Assembly (NCBI GenBank): GCA_050184295.1
Contig: JBFXAM010000118.1
Coordinates: 1-14,424, forward strand
DNA length: 14,424 nucleotides
Source: JBFXAM01 sp050184295
Lineage (GTDB): Bacteria > Planctomycetota > Phycisphaerae > UBA1845 > Fen-1342
Direction: 5' to 3'
Below the pieces are notes generated by a model, which ran no database searches, was not told the origin of the DNA, and saw only the letters and a program-made list of their open reading frames with translations. The position numbers were made by a program, and so were the translations under genes. Every line of letters starts with the position of its first letter. The first letter of the stretch is position 1. This document shows positions 6,053 to 12,683 of this stretch, in pieces.

Positions 6053-7279
6053 ATGACCCAGTCGCAGCCGAGACCGACGCCCACGGAATCGCGCATGGCG
6101 ATCGCGAGTGCGGTCGTCACGAAAGTCGCCGAACCGGAGACGGGAAGGCTGCTGGTTGAGGGCGTCCGCCCGACGCTGGCGGGACGTTCGGTCGACCTGT
6201 GCATGCTCTTTGCGAGCGCGCACTTTGAAGACGCGCTTGAGTCGATCGCGGGGGCGATTCAGGAGCAGCTTCAGCCGCGGGCGTTCATCGGCGTCACCGG
6301 CGAAACGGTGCTGCGCGACGAGCAGGAATTGGAGAACCAGCCGGGGATCGTGCTGTGGACGGCGCATCTGCCCGGCGTGTCGCAGGCGTCGTTTCACTTC
6401 TCGCACGAGGACATGCAGCGGCTTTCGTCGCCGGACGCACTGCGCGAGCACCTGGGGATCCCGCCGTCGGAGCGGCCCTATTTCCTGCTGCTGGGCGATC
6501 CGTTTTCGATCAATCCGCTGGACGTGCTGGCGCACCTGGAAGCGGCCTATCCGGGGCGGCCGGCGCTGGGCGGAATGGCGTCGGCGGCGGACCAGCCGGG
6601 GCAGAACGCGCTCATCTTTGAAGGCCAGATGCTCGGGCACGGGCTGGTTGGCGTCGCGCTCTGGGGCGATCTCGAAATCGACATGATCGTCTCACAAGGC
6701 TGCCGGCCGATCGGCAAGCACATGGTCATCACGCGCGGGGAGCGCAACATCATCCAGGCGCTCGGCGGGCGCTCGCCGCTCAACGTCGTCAATGACATGC
6801 TGCACGAGGTGCCGCCGCGCGACCTGGAGCTGGCGAAGACGCGCGGGCTGCTGATCGGGCGCGTGATTAACGAGTACCAGGGGCGGTTCGATCGCGGCGA
6901 TTTTCTGATCCGCAATCCGATCGGCTTCGACGCGAGCAGCGGGGCGATGGCGGTGAACGACATGATCCGCATCGGGCAAACGGTGCAGTTTCACGTCCGC
7001 GACAGCGAGGCGGCGTCGGAGGATCTGTCGGCGCTCCTCGATCGCCAGTCCGCCCAGCCGCACGCCGGCGGGCTGGTGTTTACGTGCAACGGGCGCGGCA
7101 CCCGGCTCTTCCCCTATCGAAGCCACGACGTGCGCGCGGTGCGCGACGTGCTCGGCACGATGCCGCTCGGCGGCTTTTTCTGCGCGGGCGAGATCGGCCC
7201 CATCGGCGAGCGCAACTTCCTGCATGGGCACACCGTCGCGATCGGGTTGTTTCGACCTTCCACTCCCGCGGGCGGCTGA
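6053..7279 (+). CDS. FIST domain-containing protein
   Basis: The product has 408 residues with no signal peptide or membrane segment, so it is cytoplasmic. FIST_N/FIST_C proteins are thought to be small-ligand (perhaps amino-acid) sensory modules of signalling proteins, but their biochemistry is poorly known. FIST_N spans about 40-215: VDLCMLFASAHF at the start, GVTGET (80-85) and LGGMAS (172-177) as conserved turns. FIST_C spans about 216-400: SQGCRPIG (214-221), TCNGRG (344-349), GGFFCAGEIGP (373-383) and LHGHTVAIGLF (390-400). There is no output domain (GGDEF, kinase or MCP), so this is a stand-alone sensor form. ATG 6053 lacks a good ribosome binding site; an alternative in-frame ATG is at 6095. 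The stop is only 6 bp before the rnpA start, suggesting co-transcription. Confidence 0.92.
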   Translation: MTQSQPRPTPTESRMAIASAVVTKVAEPETGRLLVEGVRPTLAGRSVDLCMLFASAHFEDALESIAGAIQEQLQPRAFIGVTGETVLRDEQELENQPGIVLWTAHLPGVSQASFHFSHEDMQRLSSPDALREHLGIPPSERPYFLLLGDPFSINPLDVLAHLEAAYPGRPALGGMASAADQPGQNALIFEGQMLGHGLVGVALWGDLEIDMIVSQGCRPIGKHMVITRGERNIIQALGGRSPLNVVNDMLHEVPPRDLELAKTRGLLIGRVINEYQGRFDRGDFLIRNPIGFDASSGAMAVNDMIRIGQTVQFHVRDSEAASEDLSALLDRQSAQPHAGGLVFTCNGRGTRLFPYRSHDVRAVRDVLGTMPLGGFFCAGEIGPIGERNFLHGHTVAIGLFRPSTPAGG

Positions 7280-7285
7280 GCACGC

Positions 7286-7681
7286 GTGAACGGCGCCGCC
7301 GACTCGCGCTCCTCCGTCCGTGCGACGCTGCCGCGCGCCGTACGGCTGCGGCGCAAACGCGAGTTCGACGCGGTCTTTCACGCCAAGGTGCGGGTTTCGG
7401 ACGCCGTGCTGACGCTCTGGGCGCGGTCGAACGACCGCGACGTGGCGCGCTGCGGAATCGCGGTGAGTCGGCGGCACGGCGATGCGGTCGTGCGAAATCG
7501 ATTCAAGCGGCGCATCCGGGCGGCGTTCCGCGCTGTGCGCGCTGAACTTCCGATCGGGTTGGACCTGGTGGTGCGGCCGGCGCTCGGGCCGCCGGCGACG
7601 GTTCGCGCCTATGAAGGGGCGCTGCGCGCGCTCGCACAACGGGTGGTGAAGCGGTTGCGAGGCCGGCGCGACGGATGCTGA
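7286..7681 (+). CDS. rnpA: Ribonuclease P protein component
   Basis: The product has 131 residues. It is the basic protein subunit that, with the RNase P RNA, removes 5' leaders from precursor tRNAs. The family opening LRRKREFDAVFHAKVRVSD (residues 21-39), the central strand RCGIAVSRRHGDAVVRN (55-71) and the RNR signature RNRFKRRIRAAFR (70-82) are all present, and the protein is strongly basic. A start codon of GTG at 7286 is used here because no ATG precedes the conserved core in frame; it lies 6 bp after the FIST stop. No strong Shine-Dalgarno is visible, so translational coupling to the upstream gene is likely. rpmH, its usual upstream neighbour in bacteria, is not present in the window, and no yidD or yidC follows. 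The RNase P RNA gene was not seen here. Confidence 0.95.
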   Translation: MNGAADSRSSVRATLPRAVRLRRKREFDAVFHAKVRVSDAVLTLWARSNDRDVARCGIAVSRRHGDAVVRNRFKRRIRAAFRAVRAELPIGLDLVVRPALGPPATVRAYEGALRALAQRVVKRLRGRRDGC

Positions 7682-7754
7682 GCTCCACCAATGAAGTTTG
7701 GTCGCAGGTCAGGTCCGCTCGGCGCATCGCGCGGCACACGCTACACGCGACGGG

Positions 7755-7769
7755 CCCTGCGGCGCAGGG
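7755..7769. terminator. Short GC hairpin between convergent genes
   Basis: CCCTGC (7755-7760) and GCAGGG (7764-7769) form a perfect 6-bp stem with a GGC loop in the 137-bp gap between the ends of rnpA and the kinase gene. A weaker stem, ACCAA (7687-7691) / TTGGT (7698-7702), lies just after rnpA. Neither has a T-run, so termination is suggested mainly by position. Confidence 0.25.
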
Positions 7770-7818
7770 GCGGTGCTGCGCGTGCGCGCATCACGATCAC
7801 GTCGCGCGGTGAGCGGGA

Positions 7819-10776
7819 CTACGGCGCTGGCGGCAGGCGTGAGCGCCACTCGGCGGCGCCCGCGGTGTCGCCGCGCTGTTCGCAGAGTGTGATCATCCGT
7901 TCGACCGCTTCGCGTGTGCGCGCCGGTGGCGCGGCGGCGGCGCGGAGCAGTGTCTCAGCGGCGGCCCGCAGGTGCGGTTCGGCCTCGTCGACGCGATCGG
8001 CCCGGAGCAGCGCCAGGCCGAGAAGGCTGCGGGCGCTGGCGGTCTGCCAGTGGTCCGGCGGCAGTTCAACTTCACGAATCGCGAGCGCCTCGCGAAGAAG
8101 CGCCTCGACGTCGGTCGGCGGCGCGGACGGCGCGGGGGTCGCGGCGAGCGTGTCGGCGGCGCGACGCATCAGCAGGTTCGCCAGGCGCAGCCGATTGGCG
8201 GGCACGGCGGGATTTCCCGGCGGAAGCGTGCGGGTCTGGGCGGCGATGACTTCCCGAAGCTCGTCGGTCGCTTCGACCAGCCGCCCGGCCGCTTCAAGGA
8301 TGTAGGAAAGCCCCTTGCGATCATCGATCACGCGTGCGTCGTCGCCGTCGAACAGCGCCTGATCGACCGCGAGCGCCGCTCGAATTAACTGCTCGGCCTC
8401 GTCGAGCTCCTTCAGCGTGAACAGCGCTCTGGCCAGGTTGTTGAGCGTGTTCGCGAACGACCGCCGGCGATCGCCGCCGACGGCACGCTGAATCGCGATC
8501 GAGTCGCGGAACGCCTCGACCGCGCCGGCGGTGTCGCCTTTGTCGAGCAGGATGTTCCCGAGGCTGTTCAGGCTGTCGGCCACATAGCCGTTGGGCGTGG
8601 CGAATGCGGCGCGGCGGATGGCCAGCGACTCGCGCTCCAGCGCTTCGGCCTCGTCGAGACGCTTTTGGCGCCGCCGCACGTCCGCCAGCAGCGTGAGGGC
8701 GCCGCTGAACTTGTAGTGTTTGGGGCCGTAGGCCTCGGCGACGATCTCGCGGGCCCGCAGGATTTCGGCTTCGGCTTCGTCGAGCCGGCCGCCGTTCATC
8801 AGCGCGAGCGCGAGATCGCCGCGGTTGACGCCGACGTTGGGATGGTGCGGGCCGAGCGCATGCTCATAGACCTGGATCGCGGCGCGGTAGTGTCGTTCGG
8901 CGGCGGCGAAGTCGCGCTCCTCGTCGGCGATCTGCCCGAGGTTGTGAAGGCACGAGCCAATGAGCGCGTGGTTCTCCCCGAGACGCTCCGCGGCCAACGC
9001 CCGCGTTTGCTCGATGAGGCCGCGGGCCTGATCGCGCCGTCCCGTGCGGTGGTAAAGCTCGGAAAGCGCGATCTGGAGCATGACGAGCGCTTCGGCGTCG
9101 GGCGTTTTGGCGCGCTGGAGGATCGCCTGCGCCTGGTTGAAATAGTCCTCGGCGCGCTCGAAGTTCTCCTGGTCTTTGTGCAACTGGCCGAGGGAGAGCA
9201 GCGCTTCGGCGGTGCGCGGGTCGTCCTGGCCGGCCGCGGTGCGGAGGAGTTCGAGTGCGGTGAGCAGGTGCGGCGCAGCCTTCTCGAATTCGCCGAGCTG
9301 GCGATACGCGTTGCCGACAGTCACGCGCAGGGCGGCGTCGACGAGCGGTTGCGTGCCCAACTCGGGCGAGCGGCGGCGGTCAAACTCATCCAGCAGCTCC
9401 CGAACCGTGTAGTCGCGCCCGGCGCCCTTGACCGGATCGGCCGACCCGAGCATCGATCGCAACAGGTCGGCGATGCCTTCGGCCTCAGCGCGGCGCGCAC
9501 CGGCCTCGCGGGCGGCGTCGACTGCGGCGTCGCGCTGGCGCTCGGCCTGTCGCCAGAAAAACAGGCTGGCAGCGAGCCCGCCGACGATCGCGAGCAACAC
9601 CGCGCCTGCGGCGGCGACCGACAGGCGATGACGCCGGAGGCGCTTGCGAAGCACGTAGCCGAGCGAGTCGCGCTTGGCCTCGATCGGCTCGCGGGCCAGG
9701 TAGCGGCGTAAGTCGCGGGCGAGATCGCCGGCGGTCTGGTAGCGCCGCTCGCGGTCCTTCTGGAGACACTTGGCGACGATCGTCTCGATCTCGCCGTCGA
9801 GCGCGGCGCGCAGCTCGCGGTGTGGCGCATCGCCTCCTGCGGTGCGAATCGCCTCGCGCAGCGAGCGCGGCTCGACGTGGCGGATCTGGTCGACCACGTC
9901 GGCGGCGCGCCCGACGACACGGTACGGAAACTCGCTGGCGAGCGCGTGGTAGAGCAGCACGCCGAGCGCGTACACGTCGGTGCGCGTGTCGACCTGGTCG
10001 GATTCGCCGGCAGCCTGCTCGGGGCTGGACCAGGGAAGCGAGCCGACAAACTGGCCGGGTTGGGTCATGGCGGTCAGTGCGTCGGGGTCGCCGTCGGGCA
10101 GTTCGTCGGCGACTTTCGCCAGGCCGAAGTCGAGCACGCGCGGCTCGCCGGCTCCGTCGATCAGGATGTTGCCGGGCTTCAGGTCGCGGTGGATGACGCC
10201 GCGAAGGTGGGCGGCGTTGACGGCGTCGGCGACCTTTGCGAAGAGGCTGAGCGTCTCGTCGACGAACGCGCGCATGCCGGCGCGCTGACCGGACGACGCG
10301 GGCTGCGCGGGGTTGGTGCGCAGCGACTCGACCCAGCGATCGAGCGGCACGCCCTGGACCAGGTCCATGACGTAATAGAAGCGGCCGGCGGCTTCGCCGC
10401 TGTCGTGGACGGTGACGATGTGCGGGTGCCGCAACTGGCTGAGGATCTCGATTTCGCGTTCGAAACGGCGGCGGCCGGTCCCGCCCGTGAGTGGGCTGTC
10501 GTAGAGCACCTTGATCGCGACTTTTCGCTTGGTGGCGCGCTGGAGAGCCTCATAGACCACGCCTTGGCCGCCGCGGTGGCGCTCCCGGAGCAATTCGTAC
10601 CCGGTGAGCGAGTCGGCGTTCAGGCCGGCGACCCGGGCGGCGTCGGAGGACTCGCGGGCATCGAGCGCCCGCGTGACGCCTGACGGGCGGTCGTTGGGTC
10701 GCCGGACCGCCGCAAACTGGGCGGCGGCGCCCGCGATCAGGTCGGCGTCACGGTCGTCGGAGCGGGCGGACGACAT
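7819..10776 (-). CDS. Membrane-anchored Ser/Thr protein kinase with C-terminal TPR region
   Basis: The product has 985 residues. The start ATG 10776 has GAGGA at good spacing on the minus strand. The Hanks-type kinase domain spans about 60-362: a glycine-rich loop HRGGQGVVY (67-75), VAIKV with the ATP lysine K89, catalytic loop HRDLKPGN (196-203; base D198), DFG (216-218), and SPEQA (251-255) in place of APE. A transmembrane segment at about 386-408 (VAAAGAVLLAIVGGLAASLFFW) follows a basic patch, then an Ala/Arg/Glu-rich coiled coil. Residues about 465-975 are TPR repeats of the kinesin-light-chain type, with features such as LGNAYRQLGEFEKA and LGPHHPNV. By the positive-inside rule the kinase is cytoplasmic and the TPR region probably periplasmic. 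It lies 74 bp after an ECF sigma gene in the same direction. In planctomycetes such pairs are common, and the kinase is thought to regulate the sigma factor or share its signal. The substrate is unknown. Confidence 0.95.
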   Translation of the reverse strand: MSSARSDDRDADLIAGAAAQFAAVRRPNDRPSGVTRALDARESSDAARVAGLNADSLTGYELLRERHRGGQGVVYEALQRATKRKVAIKVLYDSPLTGGTGRRRFEREIEILSQLRHPHIVTVHDSGEAAGRFYYVMDLVQGVPLDRWVESLRTNPAQPASSGQRAGMRAFVDETLSLFAKVADAVNAAHLRGVIHRDLKPGNILIDGAGEPRVLDFGLAKVADELPDGDPDALTAMTQPGQFVGSLPWSSPEQAAGESDQVDTRTDVYALGVLLYHALASEFPYRVVGRAADVVDQIRHVEPRSLREAIRTAGGDAPHRELRAALDGEIETIVAKCLQKDRERRYQTAGDLARDLRRYLAREPIEAKRDSLGYVLRKRLRRHRLSVAAAGAVLLAIVGGLAASLFFWRQAERQRDAAVDAAREAGARRAEAEGIADLLRSMLGSADPVKGAGRDYTVRELLDEFDRRRSPELGTQPLVDAALRVTVGNAYRQLGEFEKAAPHLLTALELLRTAAGQDDPRTAEALLSLGQLHKDQENFERAEDYFNQAQAILQRAKTPDAEALVMLQIALSELYHRTGRRDQARGLIEQTRALAAERLGENHALIGSCLHNLGQIADEERDFAAAERHYRAAIQVYEHALGPHHPNVGVNRGDLALALMNGGRLDEAEAEILRAREIVAEAYGPKHYKFSGALTLLADVRRRQKRLDEAEALERESLAIRRAAFATPNGYVADSLNSLGNILLDKGDTAGAVEAFRDSIAIQRAVGGDRRRSFANTLNNLARALFTLKELDEAEQLIRAALAVDQALFDGDDARVIDDRKGLSYILEAAGRLVEATDELREVIAAQTRTLPPGNPAVPANRLRLANLLMRRAADTLAATPAPSAPPTDVEALLREALAIREVELPPDHWQTASARSLLGLALLRADRVDEAEPHLRAAAETLLRAAAAPPARTREAVERMITLCEQRGDTAGAAEWRSRLPPAP

Positions 10777-10850
10777 GCAGTGTCCTCATCTCGCGGAATG
10801 CGTTCAGCGACCCGGGCGCAATAACGCGAGCGACGGGACGCGGGCGACCT

Positions 10851-11471
10851 TCACGCGGGGCGCGAGAAGAATTGCGAATCGGGGCCGAGCAGCTCACGCA
10901 GTTGGTCGTGGGCGCGGGCTCGCAGCATGTGGACCGCGCCCGCCGAGCGGTCGAGCTCCGACGCCACCGCGGCGATCGGGTGGCCCTCGATGTCGTACAG
11001 CCGCACGACGCGGGCGTAGTCCGCCGGAAGCGCGTCGAGCGCAGCCGCGAGGGCACGCTCGATCTCGTTCGCGGCGGCGGCGCGGCTGGGCGTCGCGCTG
11101 GTGACGCCAAGCAGGTCAAAGAGCGCCACGGCGGACGAATCGGTGGTGTTGGCCTGGAGGTTTGGCGGAGGACGCTTGGCGGCGTCGAGCCCCTTGATGG
11201 CGTCCCGCAGGTTATTCTCCGCGATCCGCCGCAACCAGCCGAGGAAAGCGTTTGGCCCGCCGGGGACGAACGAGCCGATCTTGAGGAACGCTTCGAGGTA
11301 CGTGACCTGGAGGACGTCGTCGGCATCGAGAACGCTCTGCCAACGTTTGTCGATGGAGAGCAGCGCGCGGAGGCGCGGCGCGTGCTCGTGCAGCAGATCC
11401 GTGAGCGCGGCCACGTCGCCGGTGATGGCCTGCGCGATTCGCGGATCAGGTTCCGTGTGGCCGGCGTTCAT
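10851..11471 (-). CDS. ECF-type RNA polymerase sigma factor
   Basis: The product has 206 residues; it directs RNA polymerase to a dedicated promoter set. Region 2 lies at about 23-100: LLHEHAPRLRALL, the DADDVLQVTYLEAF segment (49-62) that contacts core and the -10, and FLGWLRRIAENNLRD. Region 4 spans about 138-196: ALDALPADYARVVRLYDIEGHPIAAVASELDRSAGAVHMLRARAHDQLRELL reads as the -35 recognition helix-turn-helix. ATG 11471 (MNAGHTEPD) is chosen; the frame is open for 47 codons upstream, but that part runs Arg-rich without family similarity. No clear Shine-Dalgarno is seen. The kinase gene follows in the same direction, and no anti-sigma gene is in the window, consistent with kinase-based control. 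The neighbour at 11654 is divergent. Confidence 0.93.
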   Translation of the reverse strand: MNAGHTEPDPRIAQAITGDVAALTDLLHEHAPRLRALLSIDKRWQSVLDADDVLQVTYLEAFLKIGSFVPGGPNAFLGWLRRIAENNLRDAIKGLDAAKRPPPNLQANTTDSSAVALFDLLGVTSATPSRAAAANEIERALAAALDALPADYARVVRLYDIEGHPIAAVASELDRSAGAVHMLRARAHDQLRELLGPDSQFFSRPA

Positions 11472-11602
11472 GGTGCTTAGCGACCCAGTGTATCCGCGTT
11501 CGCGGCGCGCGCGAACGGCGATTCCGCGCCGAAGCTGCGGCTCAGCGGTCCCCGCGGGCTTCGCGCTGTCACACGGTTGCACACTCGTTCGTCGACGCGT
11601 CA

Positions 11603-11608
11603 TATAAT
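11603..11608 (+). promoter_or_regulatory. Perfect TATAAT -10 box for the metallopeptidase gene
   Basis: TATAAT at 11603-11608 is an exact consensus -10 hexamer in very GC-rich surroundings, 45 bp before the ATG at 11654. The best upstream hexamer, TTGCAC (11577-11582), has a 20-bp spacer, longer than ideal, so the -35 is uncertain. The predicted start is near 11615. Confidence 0.5.
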
Positions 11609-11653
11609 GCAAGCTTTGTCGGCGGGGCAGGTCTGCGCGAGAGCGGGTGATCC

Positions 11654-12559
11654 ATGCGCTGGGATCAAATGCGGCGGAGTCGAAACGTCGAGGATCGGCG
11701 CGGGGGTGACGGTCTGTCGTTCGGCGGCAGGCGCTTCCCGAGCGGCGGCCGGGCCACGCTTGGGGGCGGGCTCGGACTGCTCGTCCTTGTTATCGCGGCG
11801 CTGCTATTCGGCGTGAACCCGCTGGCGCTTTTGCAGGGCGGCGGCGGGCTGGTGCTCGATGCCGGGGCGCCGCACGATCCGCCGCGGCAATCGGGTGCCG
11901 GCCGGTCGCTTGGGCAGGATGAAGCCGCGGAGTTTGTTTCCGCGGTGCTGGGCGAAACCGAAGACGTCTGGCAGCGGCTGTTTGCGAACGCGGGGCGGCG
12001 GTACGTCGAGCCTACGCTCGTGCTGTTCCCCGGTCAGGTTCGATCCGCGTGCGGCCTGGCCAGCGCGGCGGTGGGGCCGTTCTACTGCCCTGCGGATTCG
12101 AAAGTCTATCTCGACCTGGACTTCTTTGACGAATTAGACCGGCGATTCGGCGCGCCCGGCGATTTCGCCCAGGCCTACGTGATCGCCCACGAGATCGGGC
12201 ATCACGTGCAAAAACTGCTCGGAATCACCGATCGCGTGGAAGCGATGCGCGGCCGGCTGGGCGCGAGCGAGTACAACCAACTGTCCGTGCGGCTGGAATT
12301 GCAGGCGGACTTCTTTGCCGGCGTGTGGGCCCATCATGCCGAGCGGACCAAGCGTGTCTTGGAGCCCGGCGACATCGAGGAGGGTCTGCGGGCGGCGTCG
12401 GCGATCGGCGACGATCGCATCCAGCGGCGGACGCAAGGATACGTGGTTCCGGATTCGTTCACGCACGGCACGTCCGCGCAGCGCGTGCGCTGGTTTCGCA
12501 AAGGGTTCGAGACCGGCGACATAAACGCCGGCGACACGTTCACCGTGGCCGAGCCCTGA
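11654..12559 (+). CDS. ypfJ: Membrane-anchored neutral zinc metallopeptidase, YpfJ family
   Basis: The product has 301 residues, matching the usual length of about 290. The N-terminus MRWDQMRRSRNVEDRRG is the typical YpfJ opening, followed by a Gly/Arg-rich stretch and one transmembrane helix at about 37-55 (LGGGLGLLVLVIAALLFGV). The soluble domain runs from about 85. The zincin motif HEIGHH is at 179-184, with H179 and H183 as zinc ligands and E180 as catalytic base. The downstream ELQADFFAGVWAHH (215-228) carries a conserved acidic residue that is the likely third ligand. Conserved ACGLASAAVGPFYCP (132-146) and VYLDLDFFDEL (151-161) also match the family. Physiological substrates are not well known. 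The frame begins with the expected N-terminus, so ATG 11654 is secure, although the ribosome binding site is poor. A promoter is marked at 11603. The gene is divergent from the sigma factor gene. Confidence 0.93.
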   Translation: MRWDQMRRSRNVEDRRGGDGLSFGGRRFPSGGRATLGGGLGLLVLVIAALLFGVNPLALLQGGGGLVLDAGAPHDPPRQSGAGRSLGQDEAAEFVSAVLGETEDVWQRLFANAGRRYVEPTLVLFPGQVRSACGLASAAVGPFYCPADSKVYLDLDFFDELDRRFGAPGDFAQAYVIAHEIGHHVQKLLGITDRVEAMRGRLGASEYNQLSVRLELQADFFAGVWAHHAERTKRVLEPGDIEEGLRAASAIGDDRIQRRTQGYVVPDSFTHGTSAQRVRWFRKGFETGDINAGDTFTVAEP

Positions 12560-12683
12560 CATCGGGCATCGCCATTCGCACGGTCTGCGGCCGCGAATCG
12601 GTCGATTCTGCCGAACGCGTTGAGCTGGCACGCGGGCGCCGACTGCTCCTGGACAATGCGTGTCTGCCGCGGAGTTCGAATCG

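Noticed and set aside
7691..8305. Possible yidD- or membrane-protein-like gene after rnpA
   Set aside because: The frame is Arg/Ala/Ser-rich without YidD motifs and mostly overlaps the kinase coding sequence.
8665..10683. Plus-strand open frames of 287 and 348 residues over the kinase gene
   Set aside because: They are antisense shadows of the kinase and TPR coding sequence, with no recognisable motif.
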